This document shows, one piece after another, positions 15,816 through 23,647 of a stretch of DNA of 64,000 bases (positions are counted from its first letter, which is position 1; every line of letters starts with the position of its first letter). The notes below the pieces were generated by a model, which saw only the letters and a list, made by a program, of their open reading frames with translations, searched no databases and had not been told where the DNA came from. Source of the DNA: Philodulcilactobacillus myokonensis (GTDB lineage Bacteria; Bacillota; Bacilli; Lactobacillales; Lactobacillaceae); the NCBI RefSeq assembly GCF_027923585.1, contig NZ_BRPL01000002.1:1240001-1304000 (forward strand), written 5' to 3'. A program made the position numbers and the translations under genes.

Positions 15816-16622
15816 TTAAAAGTTCTTCAAAGCACTTCTTAATGCCCTCAAAGATCTTCTTTGAGCCCTTTCTGCTCTAAAGTATGCTTGATAACGTGAT
15901 ACAAGCCGCTTAAATACACGAATATTTCTTTTATCATGAATTCTATCAGCAACATTTAAGGCATCCTTGGCATACTTATAACTTGAACCATAATTTTTAG
16001 TTGATTTAATTACTCTTTTATCAGAACGTAATTCAGCTCGATATGCTTTGACCAAAGCACGATATGCTCGCTTTTTAGCATAACGAGAATGTGCTCTATT
16101 ATAACGTCTAAGTGCCCTTTTAGAATTAGTAACCATTTTTCGATTATAGTTTACAGCCCGACGATAAGCTGATAAGTGTCTAGTCGTACTTGGTTTAGAT
16201 TTAGATGTACTTACAGCAGATTTACTGTGAGTGGAACTTGCTGAGCTAGCTTTATTAGAAACAGATGCTGAACTGGCATTACTAGCCTTTCCTGAATTAG
16301 TATTACTAGCTGCTTTAGAACTTGCATGTGATCCACTTGAGGCACTACTAGAAGCAGAACTTTGATTATGTTCACCAGATTTTAAAGCTGTACCAGTACT
16401 AGCCTTACTATTACCAGAAGTGGATGATGCACCGCTTTTAGTAGTAGTTGAAGCTGTATTACTACTTCTACTACCTGATGTATCATTTTTAGCATGGTTA
16501 TCATTAATTCGTGTAGTTGTTGCCCTAGTAACATCAGCATGAACATTATGAGTAGATGTTAGTGCTCCAGTTCCCATTAACAAAGCTAATAATGCTGTTG
16601 AATACAATAATTTGTTCTTCAT
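15816..16622 (-). CDS. Secreted Ser-rich protein with basic helical C-terminus
   Basis: The start is set at the ATG at 16622, which has AGAGGT upstream and gives a clean signal peptide with cleavage after VHA (about residue 29). Residues 30-150 are low-complexity Ser/Thr/Ala/Asn, typical of a glycosylated or extended wall spacer. The last 115 residues are rich in Arg, Lys, Tyr and Ala and look helical, so the protein could bind wall polyanions by charge. There is no LPxTG anchor. The gene is flanked on both sides by the copies of a 110-base repeated module. Function is unknown. Confidence 0.65.
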   Translation of the reverse strand: MKNKLLYSTALLALLMGTGALTSTHNVHADVTRATTTRINDNHAKNDTSGSRSSNTASTTTKSGASSTSGNSKASTGTALKSGEHNQSSASSSASSGSHASSKAASNTNSGKASNASSASVSNKASSASSTHSKSAVSTSKSKPSTTRHLSAYRRAVNYNRKMVTNSKRALRRYNRAHSRYAKKRAYRALVKAYRAELRSDKRVIKSTKNYGSSYKYAKDALNVADRIHDKRNIRVFKRLVSRYQAYFRAERAQRRSLRALRSALKNF

Positions 16623-16779
16623 GATTAAATTACCTCTTTTAACCAAACCAAAAATCATATATTTTTTATATCATTTAGATTATAAATATTTTTACTAATC
16701 AATGATAATATTTAGTATTAAATACTCAAATTAAATCATGATAATATTCAAAATATAGTTGATTTAAGAATTAAAAGAC

Positions 16780-16888
16780 ATGAATTTATATCTTTTATTG
16801 GAATGAAAATAATAGGAGCTTAAATTGAGCAAATGAAAAAATATGTACAAAAAATTGAATCAAATTAATAATTCAATCCTTTATTTCA
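16780..16888. repeat. Repeated 3' module, copy B (with terminator)
   Basis: This is the second copy of the module at 15691-15802, in the same orientation. It lies directly 3' of the TPR protein gene that ends at 16896 and includes an ATTGAATCA..ATTCAAT terminator stem. The rest of the gap from 16623 to 16779 shows only AT-rich sequence. Confidence 0.65.
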
Positions 16889-16895
16889 TCCTTAA

Positions 16896-18206
16896 TCACT
16901 CTTTATCAAGAATACTCTTAACATATAAGCTCCTAATCATTTCACTTTCTAAAAAAGTATTCCTTAACTCTTTAGAATTATTATAAGTGTTAGTTTCCCA
17001 ATCATATTTTCTATACAACATAAATTGTTTTCTATAATTTTGATACTCAGAGTTATTTTTATTTAATAAATAAGAAAGAGATATAGTTGCAAATAACCAG
17101 TAATCTTTTTCCAATCCATTTTCATTTCTATTAATATTATTTCTGGTAGCTAGTTTTAAAACATCTTCATTAATTTTTGTAATTTGATATTTTAAATAAT
17201 GCAATTCATTTAACAAATCATTAGTAAGAGTTTTCTTAGATAAATTTAGGATTTTATAAATGAGACAATTTACAACATTTTCACCATTATAATAATCCCG
17301 ATTTAAAATATATCCACGATTATATGATTTTATAGCTTCATTAAGAAAATTCATAGAATTAGTTTGTAAATACAATTGTTTTTCAACTGAACCATATAAT
17401 CCAGTTGTTTCCGAATCAAAAGAATTTAATGGATTTAATTTATTAATAATATTTTCTGCTTCTTTATAATCACCATTTTTATTCAGAAATAGAGATTCTT
17501 GTTGTACGTAATAAGGATTACTATTGTTACTAGCTAATTTTTTAAAAATATCAGCAACTTTTCTATATTCATGCTTCTTTTTAAATTCTTTGGCCTTTTC
17601 TAGCAATTTACTTATAGTTTCAGTGTTATAATGTTTTCTTATTATTTCTTCAATTCTTTTTTTAGAAATAGTAGGAAAAGAAAGATGATCTATATTTCGA
17701 TAAACTGGACTATCATATTTATCTTTCTCATTGCCCCCACCTTTTAGATTAACTTTTTTAATAGCAGATTTTAACATTCTATTTAATTTTATTTTTGTTT
17801 GTTTTAATTTTTCCTCATTTCTTATATCTCTTAATGAATATTTAAATACACGATTGTGACTAATATCAAATGGTAAATTACAATCATCAGATGTAAGAAT
17901 AATCGTAGAATATGGCTTTAATGCATGCCTTACTCCAAGTTCATACATTGCATTACTATTTAATGTTGTAATATCTGCAACAACAATCTCACAACCAAGT
18001 AGTAATTCAAACATATCTTTGTCAATCACTTCTGAATTAGATATTTCATCTCCTCTGAGGCCTTGAATATTCATATCATGTAGAGAAGGTGTTATTAAAT
18101 TATTATAAATTTTATCTAGATCTACTTTAGATTTAGTATTTTTATTATTAGGATCTTTATAATAATCCATTTTCTTTCCATAGCCCATAATTACAAAACC
18201 GTACAT
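16896..18206 (-). CDS. Deoxyribosyltransferase-like/TPR protein, partner of a TIR protein
   Basis: Residues 1-150 match the nucleoside 2-deoxyribosyltransferase-like N-terminal domain of bacterial 'TRAFs-binding' (DUF4071-type) proteins: YGFVIMGYGKK, then LDKIYNNLITPSL, DEI, and the hallmark CEIVVADITTLNSNAMYELGVRHAL. The Glu in YELG is at the place of the catalytic Glu of these enzymes. Residues 205-400 are helical TPR-like repeats. The protein is cytosolic. Its ATG lies 16 bases after the TIR gene, with the ribosome site in the gap, so they form an operon. Together they look like a nucleotide-signalling or NAD-consuming immune pair. Strongly AT-rich. Confidence 0.7.
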   Translation of the reverse strand: MYGFVIMGYGKKMDYYKDPNNKNTKSKVDLDKIYNNLITPSLHDMNIQGLRGDEISNSEVIDKDMFELLLGCEIVVADITTLNSNAMYELGVRHALKPYSTIILTSDDCNLPFDISHNRVFKYSLRDIRNEEKLKQTKIKLNRMLKSAIKKVNLKGGGNEKDKYDSPVYRNIDHLSFPTISKKRIEEIIRKHYNTETISKLLEKAKEFKKKHEYRKVADIFKKLASNNSNPYYVQQESLFLNKNGDYKEAENIINKLNPLNSFDSETTGLYGSVEKQLYLQTNSMNFLNEAIKSYNRGYILNRDYYNGENVVNCLIYKILNLSKKTLTNDLLNELHYLKYQITKINEDVLKLATRNNINRNENGLEKDYWLFATISLSYLLNKNNSEYQNYRKQFMLYRKYDWETNTYNNSKELRNTFLESEMIRSLYVKSILDKE

Positions 18207-18222
18207 TTATCTTACTTCCCTT

Positions 18223-18822
18223 CTATTTTGGACGAACTTTGATTTTACTAACTATTGGTTCTTTAGTTTTATCAAAAGCATTGTCTATATATTTATTAGG
18301 ATTATTAATAAAATCTTCCCATCTAACTAATAAACAATACCTTTCGTCTGGACTCCATGCACATGATGTATGCCCTTCTTGAATATAGTAATTGGCACTA
18401 AATTCTTTAATAACGGTATCATCATTAATTTCCACATCATTATGATTATTTCCGCAATTATTGCATTTATAAGAACCTTTAAATATTTTTACATACATAC
18501 TAGGAATAACAATCCCTAAGATTCCATTACGACCATGAAATTGAGAGTGATACAAAGAAGCTTGTAACTCTTTTTTAATATACTGTTGATCTTCATTAAA
18601 ATCATTTTCAGCGCTATGTTGGCCAATTAAAAATATAGTTACGCTGGAATCTTTTAAGTAGTCATCTCTGATTTTTTGCATTACATAATCAGGATTTGTC
18701 GAATTAATAGGATTATCTAATGATTTGTCTATCATTTCAATATCATTATTATCTTGAATTCTCTTTTTATAATAATCATCTTTCATTTTAAATGAAATGA
18801 AGCACTTATGCTTAGTGATCAA
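18223..18822 (-). CDS. TIR-like (DUF1863/ThsB-type) domain protein
   Basis: The first 115 residues fit the TIR-like fold of DUF1863/ThsB proteins: a CFISFKMKDD first strand, SSVTIFLIGQHS third strand, and YIKKELQASL, whose Glu lies where TIR enzymes have the catalytic residue. A CxxC pair (CNNC) and later RYCLLVRWEDFINNP complete a C-terminal part seen in this subfamily. TIR proteins of the Thoeris type make a cyclic ADP-ribose-like signal from NAD on infection. TTG start with GGAGG. It is the first gene of a two-gene operon with the TPR protein. No ThsA (SIR2/SLOG) gene is near. Confidence 0.75.
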   Translation of the reverse strand: MITKHKCFISFKMKDDYYKKRIQDNNDIEMIDKSLDNPINSTNPDYVMQKIRDDYLKDSSVTIFLIGQHSAENDFNEDQQYIKKELQASLYHSQFHGRNGILGIVIPSMYVKIFKGSYKCNNCGNNHNDVEINDDTVIKEFSANYYIQEGHTSCAWSPDERYCLLVRWEDFINNPNKYIDNAFDKTKEPIVSKIKVRPK

Positions 18823-18932
18823 GTATTCCTCCTTTAAGAAAAGTTTTTTAATATTTTACAGCAATTGTTAGTATATCATCTAATTAGTTTTAAGTATATT
18901 AAATAATATTATACATATTTAAATTTATGTAT

Positions 18933-18969
18933 AAAAAGATTGGATCAAATTAGTGATCCAATCTTTTTT
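18933..18969. terminator. Bidirectional terminator
   Basis: AAAAAGATTGGATCA pairs with TGATCCAATCTTTTTT. It separates the gene ending at 18982 from the TIR operon and is of the same repeated terminator family as those at 12964 and 15765. Confidence 0.85.
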
Positions 18970-18981
18970 GTACTATGCTGT

Positions 18982-19947
18982 TTAAAGTATCCTAATATAT
19001 ATATGATTCTTCAAATAATTATTATCTTTAGTATGGTGTTTAACATCAACATAATAGTTATTATACAATTTAGAAAATTGAGGTTCAATTGTTGTATAAA
19101 CTTTAAGCAATTTTTTCTTAGATATTTTATTGCCATTTTTATTTTTATTAACAACATAAGACTTAGGTTTAGATAATAAAGTTTTGATTTCAGATTCATA
19201 CAAAATAATAGAAATATTCTTTCCATTTAATAATTGGTTTGGAAAGAATAAATGATAATTTTTATATTTATGATCTTTAAATACCTTATTATTCTGATAT
19301 AAATAAGCATTTCCATAAAATATTGGGAACATATTTTGAGGTAATCCATAACCTGTTTTACTGTTTGAATTAGTAATTTTAAAAAATAACTTGTTTAAAT
19401 TAAATAATGTTTTAGATGGTAATAATTGTATTGTATTTTTGTTATCAACAATTTTTTCTAAGGTATTTATACTGTAATGTCGATTTTTCTTTTTCTTAAG
19501 TCCATTATTATCTACAATTGTTTTCGCATTAGTTGTTTTTTTATTTTGATTGCTAACTTTTTTAACACTTTTAGGTGGTTTATTTTTAGCAGCACTACTT
19601 TTCTTAAAAAAATTTAAAATTCCTTTTTTATCATCCACATAAATATGTTTACCTCTTCTATGCACACCCTTATATTTACGAGTAGGATCTATTTTAATAT
19701 TACAAGTATGCTTTTCAGATAAATCCTTTTGCCTAAAGTATGGCTTCACATGTTTACTATTAACTGCACACAAAATCACTTTTACACTGCAGTAACCATT
19801 GCCGTTAACATTTTTCTTTCCGCACGTAAAAGCATCTTTATCTGGATATTTATTTGCTATAAATAGTTTTGCAGCTTTATTAGCAGAAATCTGGTAATTG
19901 CCATTCTGTGATGTAATTTTAGTTGGATGTGCATTAAAAATTGACAT
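18982..19947 (-). CDS. Hypothetical protein with CoiA-like zinc-binding N-terminus
   Basis: No full-length family is recognised. Residues 38-85 show a Cys/His pattern (TCGKK, YCSVKVILC, PYFRQKD, KHTC) like the zinc-ribbon-type start of CoiA-like and other restriction-type proteins. A Lys-rich linker follows, then a beta-rich domain from about residue 170 to 321. ATG with AAGGAAT. The gene is AT-rich, stands alone between two strong terminators, and lies upstream of the TIR operon on the same strand, which makes a defence or mobile-element role possible but unproven. Confidence 0.5.
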   Translation of the reverse strand: MSIFNAHPTKITSQNGNYQISANKAAKLFIANKYPDKDAFTCGKKNVNGNGYCSVKVILCAVNSKHVKPYFRQKDLSEKHTCNIKIDPTRKYKGVHRRGKHIYVDDKKGILNFFKKSSAAKNKPPKSVKKVSNQNKKTTNAKTIVDNNGLKKKKNRHYSINTLEKIVDNKNTIQLLPSKTLFNLNKLFFKITNSNSKTGYGLPQNMFPIFYGNAYLYQNNKVFKDHKYKNYHLFFPNQLLNGKNISIILYESEIKTLLSKPKSYVVNKNKNGNKISKKKLLKVYTTIEPQFSKLYNNYYVDVKHHTKDNNYLKNHIYIRIL

Positions 19948-19981
19948 ACTATTATTCCTTTCTAATCTTCCTAAGTTAAAT

Positions 19982-20030
19982 AAAAAAAGGAGATTGATCT
20001 ATAAAAGATCCAATCTCCTTTTTTTATTTA
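19982..20030. terminator. Bidirectional terminator after the S-layer gene
   Basis: AAAAAAAGGAGATTGATC pairs with GATCCAATCTCCTTTTTTT around a short loop. It would end the abundant S-layer message. Confidence 0.85.
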
Positions 20031-20061
20031 ACTAATTATTAATTAATAGACTAATTTAAAA

Positions 20062-21642
20062 TTAACCTAAGTAATCAGTATTAGGATTATTTTGTTGACC
20101 TTGGTTAGTACTCATAGCAGCACCTTTAACAGCATATACATTGTAATATGAAGTTAAGTTGGTACCAAAAGTCTTACCATTATTAGCATTTTCAGTAGCA
20201 TTCTTATCAAATACATATAAGTAATGGTAAGCACCATTATTATCACTCTTATTAGTGAAGTTAGTAGTTACATTGCTAGTCTTATTTAATGCATCAGCAT
20301 CACTATTATAAACAACAGTGTTATTACCATTTTGTCCACCTTGTGCAACGCCATTAGTACCAGCATTAAGAGTCTTAGAACCAACTAATACACTTAATGA
20401 ATTTGGAATATTATCCTTATTAAAGTTACCATTAGCAAATGTTACAGTAGTGAATGGTGAACCATTACCACCTTCAAATACTGAATTTCCAACATATTCA
20501 CGATTACTTTGACCAGCATTCAAATCAGCATATGAGTCATCGGATAATTTTGGAAATACAACATCATTTGCACCAAATGGAGCTGGGTTATTAACACCAT
20601 CACTCAAAGTATTAAATACTAAGTGAGATTTTACATTGCTAGTAGCAGCTGATGGTAATCTTAATGTAACAGTGTCACCAGGTTCAACATATTGAAGAGC
20701 CTTGATGTTATTACTAATAGTATTATCACTGTTATTACCATTTGTTGAACCTAAGATGCTAGCAAATTTGTAACTAGTACCATTAAAGTCATTATCAGTA
20801 CCATTTGTTAAACCAGCTTTAACAGCTGCCCAAAGTGAGTTAGTGTCTCCATCAAAATTCAATACTTTATTATAATTAGCTTCAGTACCTAATTTAGTAC
20901 CTTTACCATCATAATTTTGAGTATCTAAATTATAAGATTTAACAACATTACCATTTTGGTCAGTTAAATTAATTTTAACATCTTTAGATTGATCAAATGG
21001 AACTTGAGTACTCATATCAGATGACTTAACCCATCCAGTAACAGTTGGTTGGTTTTGGTCAGCAACTTCATAATAAACATCACCGGAATTGTTAACTTTA
21101 ACAGCCTTCATAACTTTGAATGGATCTAATTTAACCAATTCAGTGTGGCTTAAAGCAACACCGTTGTTACTGTGAAATACAGAACCATCAGCAGCATTAG
21201 TTAACTTAGCACTAGTATTATTTAAGTAGTAAGTACCTTGTGGAGTAGATTCATCAGTAGTTGTGTTGGTCTTATCAACACCACCTCTATAAATCCAACC
21301 ACGGGTCTTACCATCGAATGATACTACTTTGTAGTAATGTTGACCTTTTTGGTTATTTTCTTGTTGGTAAGCCATGAAGTATTGACCCTTAATGTCAGAG
21401 CCATTAGCAACTAACTTACGATTACGACCTAAGATGGTAGCATAGATATTGTTTTTACCGTTTGCTTGCCATGCTTGGTTTTGATCCATACCTTGACGGT
21501 CTGGGTTAAATGCTTTACGAGCTACGCGTGCATGATGAGTACGTTTAGCACTAGCGTTGTTTGCATTAGCAGCACCAGCAACAGAAACGAAACTTAAAGC
21601 AGCTAAGCCCAAGTATAATGATTTCTTTAAACTTGATTGCAT
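20062..21642 (-). CDS. S-layer protein precursor (Slp-type)
   Basis: The signal peptide MQSSLKKSLYLGLAALSF is almost that of the Levilactobacillus brevis S-layer protein family, with cleavage near ANA/SAK at about residue 32. Two SH3/GW-like wall-binding units follow (YYKVVSFDGKTRGWIYRGG and YYEVADQNQPTVTGWVKSS, residues 100-210). The rest, to residue 526, is an Asn/Thr/Gly-rich beta-type region that would form the lattice. The protein is exported by Sec and held non-covalently to wall polymers. A good promoter with extended -10, a GGAGGG site and a strong terminator fit high expression. Codon use is less AT-biased than in the flanking genes. Confidence 0.85.
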   Translation of the reverse strand: MQSSLKKSLYLGLAALSFVSVAGAANANNASAKRTHHARVARKAFNPDRQGMDQNQAWQANGKNNIYATILGRNRKLVANGSDIKGQYFMAYQQENNQKGQHYYKVVSFDGKTRGWIYRGGVDKTNTTTDESTPQGTYYLNNTSAKLTNAADGSVFHSNNGVALSHTELVKLDPFKVMKAVKVNNSGDVYYEVADQNQPTVTGWVKSSDMSTQVPFDQSKDVKINLTDQNGNVVKSYNLDTQNYDGKGTKLGTEANYNKVLNFDGDTNSLWAAVKAGLTNGTDNDFNGTSYKFASILGSTNGNNSDNTISNNIKALQYVEPGDTVTLRLPSAATSNVKSHLVFNTLSDGVNNPAPFGANDVVFPKLSDDSYADLNAGQSNREYVGNSVFEGGNGSPFTTVTFANGNFNKDNIPNSLSVLVGSKTLNAGTNGVAQGGQNGNNTVVYNSDADALNKTSNVTTNFTNKSDNNGAYHYLYVFDKNATENANNGKTFGTNLTSYYNVYAVKGAAMSTNQGQQNNPNTDYLG

Positions 21643-21689
21643 TATATATTCCCTCCAATTAATTAATATGTAGCTATATCAACATAAGA

Positions 21690-21717
21690 ATTATAACATG
21701 AAATGAAGATATATCAA
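21690..21717 (-). promoter_or_regulatory. S-layer gene promoter
   Basis: TTGATA (21712-21717) and TATAAT (21690-21695) are 16 bases apart, with a TGn extended -10. The transcript would carry a leader of about 40 bases before the ATG. Confidence 0.7.
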
Positions 21718-21806
21718 AGTAGATATATTACCTCACTCATCCCTAACTCTTACTGTGTAAAGTATAACCCAATTAAGATTAATTATGCAAACAATTATCA
21801 CATTCG

Positions 21807-21861
21807 TTAAAGAAGTGTAATCTACTTAACGAAGCGTAACCGTTTCGTAAAAAAGTGTAAC
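21807..21861. repeat. Three phased direct repeats upstream of the S-layer promoter
   Basis: TTAAAGAAGTGTAAT, TTAACGAAGCGTAAC and GTAAAAAAGTGTAAC begin at 21807, 21826 and 21847, so they are 19 and 21 bases apart, about two helical turns. A further GTGTAA at 21755 is exactly 60 bases before the first. They lie 90 to 145 bases upstream of the S-layer -35 box and look like an array of binding sites for one regulator. Confidence 0.55.
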
Positions 21862-21926
21862 GAATTTTCGGTTGATTGTGGCGAATTTTACGGATTTTTG
21901 CACCAAAATAATTTAAATTTTTTAAC

Positions 21927-21962
21927 AAAAAAGCTGGAACCCAGTTTGGATTCCAACTTTTG
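21927..21962 (-). terminator. Terminator of the DUF1659-DUF2922 operon
   Basis: On the minus strand, AAAAGTTGGAATCC pairs with GGGTTCCAGCTTTTTT, 45 bases after the stop of the DUF2922 gene. Confidence 0.8.
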
Positions 21963-22006
21963 AATGGTATTTAAATGAATGAATGGTTAATACGGATAAA
22001 AATTAG

Positions 22007-22261
22007 TTATTTAGCAGTAGATGGATTAGCTGCATTAGTAGTTCGGTCATCAAAGACGCTGGTAGTGTTGTTATCAACGTATTGAGCCGCCACTGGTTTT
22101 GCATACATACTAACGCCATCCTTTTTGAACATCTGAAGTGATGCCATATCAGCCATGGCTTGCTTGATGGTTGCTTCAGTCAAGCTTTCGTTGACGTAGT
22201 TTAACTTAAGTTTCTTAACCTTGTTATCTTCGCTTTTGAATACTAATTCTAAATGTCTCAT
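22007..22261 (-). CDS. DUF2922 family protein
   Basis: The 84 residues have the DUF2922 pattern: an N-terminal LELVFKSEDNKVKKLKLNYV strand pair, LTEATIKQAMADM helix, then MYAKPVAAQYVDN. The biochemical role is unknown. It follows a DUF1659 gene, and both lie near a sigma factor gene. In Firmicutes DUF1659, DUF2922 and small YvrJ proteins occur together; no YvrJ-like frame was found here. The ATG has an AGGAGG-type site. A terminator follows. Confidence 0.8.
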   Translation of the reverse strand: MRHLELVFKSEDNKVKKLKLNYVNESLTEATIKQAMADMASLQMFKKDGVSMYAKPVAAQYVDNNTTSVFDDRTTNAANPSTAK

Positions 22262-22288
22262 ATATTAATTCCTCCTAGAATGTAAATC

Positions 22289-22507
22289 TTACGCGTTAAC
22301 GTCAAATACTTGGGTATTGTCAGTAATAGTTGCTGATTCGAATTTGTCACCGTCAGATAAAGTTTCTAAGATCTTACCGAAAGTTGCAAGTTGTTGATCA
22401 GAAACTTCAGCAATGACGTTATTGAAGGAACGCTTCAATCCATTTGGATGTTTGATTCCTGCCATTTTGTACACTACGTTTGTTTTGTTCCATTGTCTTT
22501 TAATCAT
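22289..22507 (-). CDS. DUF1659 family protein
   Basis: A 72-residue protein with the DUF1659 shape: two N-terminal strands around a turn, the FNNVIAEVSDQQLATFGKIL segment, and a C-terminal strand. The function is unknown. It is 27 bases upstream of the DUF2922 gene, in one transcript with it. The leader region holds two perfect inverted repeats with GTAACA cores (22569-22596 and 22675-22715), of which the first may act in control of this operon. Confidence 0.72.
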   Translation of the reverse strand: MIKRQWNKTNVVYKMAGIKHPNGLKRSFNNVIAEVSDQQLATFGKILETLSDGDKFESATITDNTQVFDVNA

Positions 22508-22568
22508 TGGTAAGTAACTCCCTTATTAATTTAGTGATAAGTGGTTAGCGCCAACCCTTACATTCTTA

Positions 22569-22596
22569 GTAACAAAATGGGAGGACGATTTGTTAC
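22569..22596. promoter_or_regulatory. Perfect inverted repeat GTAACAAA-N12-TTTGTTAC
   Basis: Eight-base arms are spaced 12 bases apart, 62 bases upstream of the DUF1659 start. The symmetry fits a dimeric regulator site. The second inverted repeat at 22675-22715 shares the GTAACA core. Confidence 0.5.
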
Positions 22597-22674
22597 CATA
22601 AATTTTAAAAAAGTGGATTTATGGTAAAATAATTTATGATAGTTAAAATACTGGGTATCTATTATTAATGACCA

Positions 22675-22715
22675 TGAAGTAACAACATTGGTTAATCGCT
22701 CTGGATGTTACTTCA
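22675..22715. repeat. Perfect inverted repeat TGAAGTAACA-N21-TGTTACTTCA
   Basis: Ten-base arms lie just before the terminator of the sigma factor gene. They share the GTAACA core with the repeat at 22569, so the same factor might bind both; alternatively it is a 3' untranslated hairpin. Confidence 0.45.
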
Positions 22716-22748
22716 AAAAGGGACTGGAATTTAATTCCAGTCCCTTTT
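22716..22748. terminator. Terminator after the sigma factor gene
   Basis: AAAAAGGGACTGGAAT pairs with ATTCCAGTCCCTTTT. It is close to symmetric and can act on both strands. Confidence 0.85.
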
Positions 22749-22758
22749 AGTTTAATTA

Positions 22759-23304
22759 TTAATATTTATACAACCGTTTTGCCTTACTCATGACCCTTCT
22801 TCGCCAACTATAGACGGTCTTGCGGGCAACTTGGTACTTATAAGCCATTTCTAGCACGCTCAAGTCATCGTAGACCCCACGAATGTATTTCCGTTCGTTC
22901 TGATCACAATGCTGATAGAGGTAATATAAGAAGTCCATCTCCGGATAGTAATCATCTTCGGTCGTTGGGTCCGGCATAAAGTTCAGCGGATCGTGTTCAT
23001 CATCTGAGATGTCAATATGCTTAGACTGGTTCGTAACCCGGTTCAAGTAATTGATCAGCTGCCACTTCACACCTTGATAGATGTAATTCAAGTGTGCCTT
23101 TGTCCGTTTCGGTTTCGGATACTGGTAATAAGCTTTGATAAAAGCGAGCCAGCCCTCCTGCACCAGATCATCATACTGGGAATGATTCTTAGTAATGTTC
23201 AGGCGTTTCAATACCCCGTAGACAATCAACTGGTGATCACCCTTCATTAAGTAATTGAATGCTTCTTGCGATTGATCAGCGGTTAACTTCTGCTGTTTCT
23301 TCAT
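22759..23304 (-). CDS. Sigma-70 family sigma factor (SigH/ComX-like)
   Basis: The 181-residue protein has a region 2 segment (YDDLVQEGWLAFIKAYYQY, then YIYQGVKWQLINYLNR) and a region 4 helix-turn-helix (LSVLEMAYKYQVARKTVYSWRRR). It lacks regions 1 and 3, as in alternative sigma factors of the SigH/ComX and ECF-like kinds. I use the ATG at 23304, which has GGAG 9 bases upstream; the ATG at 23310 is too close to that site. Neighbouring DUF1659/DUF2922 genes often accompany such a factor. With the ComK-like gene in the window, a link to competence can be asked but is not shown. Confidence 0.8.
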   Translation of the reverse strand: MKKQQKLTADQSQEAFNYLMKGDHQLIVYGVLKRLNITKNHSQYDDLVQEGWLAFIKAYYQYPKPKRTKAHLNYIYQGVKWQLINYLNRVTNQSKHIDISDDEHDPLNFMPDPTTEDDYYPEMDFLYYLYQHCDQNERKYIRGVYDDLSVLEMAYKYQVARKTVYSWRRRVMSKAKRLYKY

Positions 23305-23434
23305 ATTCATCTGCTCCGTAAATTAAATTTACTGATTAGGCCTAAGCAGCAAATCCTAATTTACAGGAAGATGGTGTGCAAAACGATATCGAAGAAAGTA
23401 CGGAAAGTGGCGAATTTATTTATTGTTGAAATTG

Positions 23435-23474
23435 GGGTACAAAAAAGCCGTCAAGGCTGGTACCATGGATGGTT
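23435..23474 (-). terminator. Repeated terminator element R1
   Basis: The segment GGGTACAAAAAAGCCGTCAA onward is repeated at 23648. On the minus strand AGCC-TTGAC-GGCT is followed by TTTTT. Confidence 0.6.
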
Positions 23475-23499
23475 CTAATTGGTTATATATAAATTAAAA

Positions 23500-23521
23500 G
23501 GACTAGCATAAACTAGTCCAG
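23500..23521 (-). terminator. Terminator in the 23305-23737 gap
   Basis: On the minus strand GGACTAG pairs with CTAGTCC and is followed by TTTT. With elements R1 and R2 it divides this gap. No protein gene can be supported in 23305-23737. A short minus-strand transcript between about 23600 and 23500 is conceivable. Confidence 0.6.
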
Positions 23522-23647
23522 TTTAAATATAAAATCAGGTAATCAACCTAATTGTTAATTTTCAGAACACAAAAATGTCCTTTACATTTAATACATATAT
23601 AATAGCACAACATTCAAAAGCTTCGTACTGAATACCATATTAAATCA

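Noticed and set aside
15691-16888. CRISPR array or insertion-sequence ends
   Set aside because: There are only two imperfect copies with a gene between them, in direct orientation, with no spacers, no transposase and no target duplication.
21807-21861. Iterons of a replication origin for the RepA_N gene
   Set aside because: RepA_N iterons normally lie inside the rep gene, and these repeats are 6.6 kb away, directly upstream of the S-layer promoter, so regulation of that gene is more likely.
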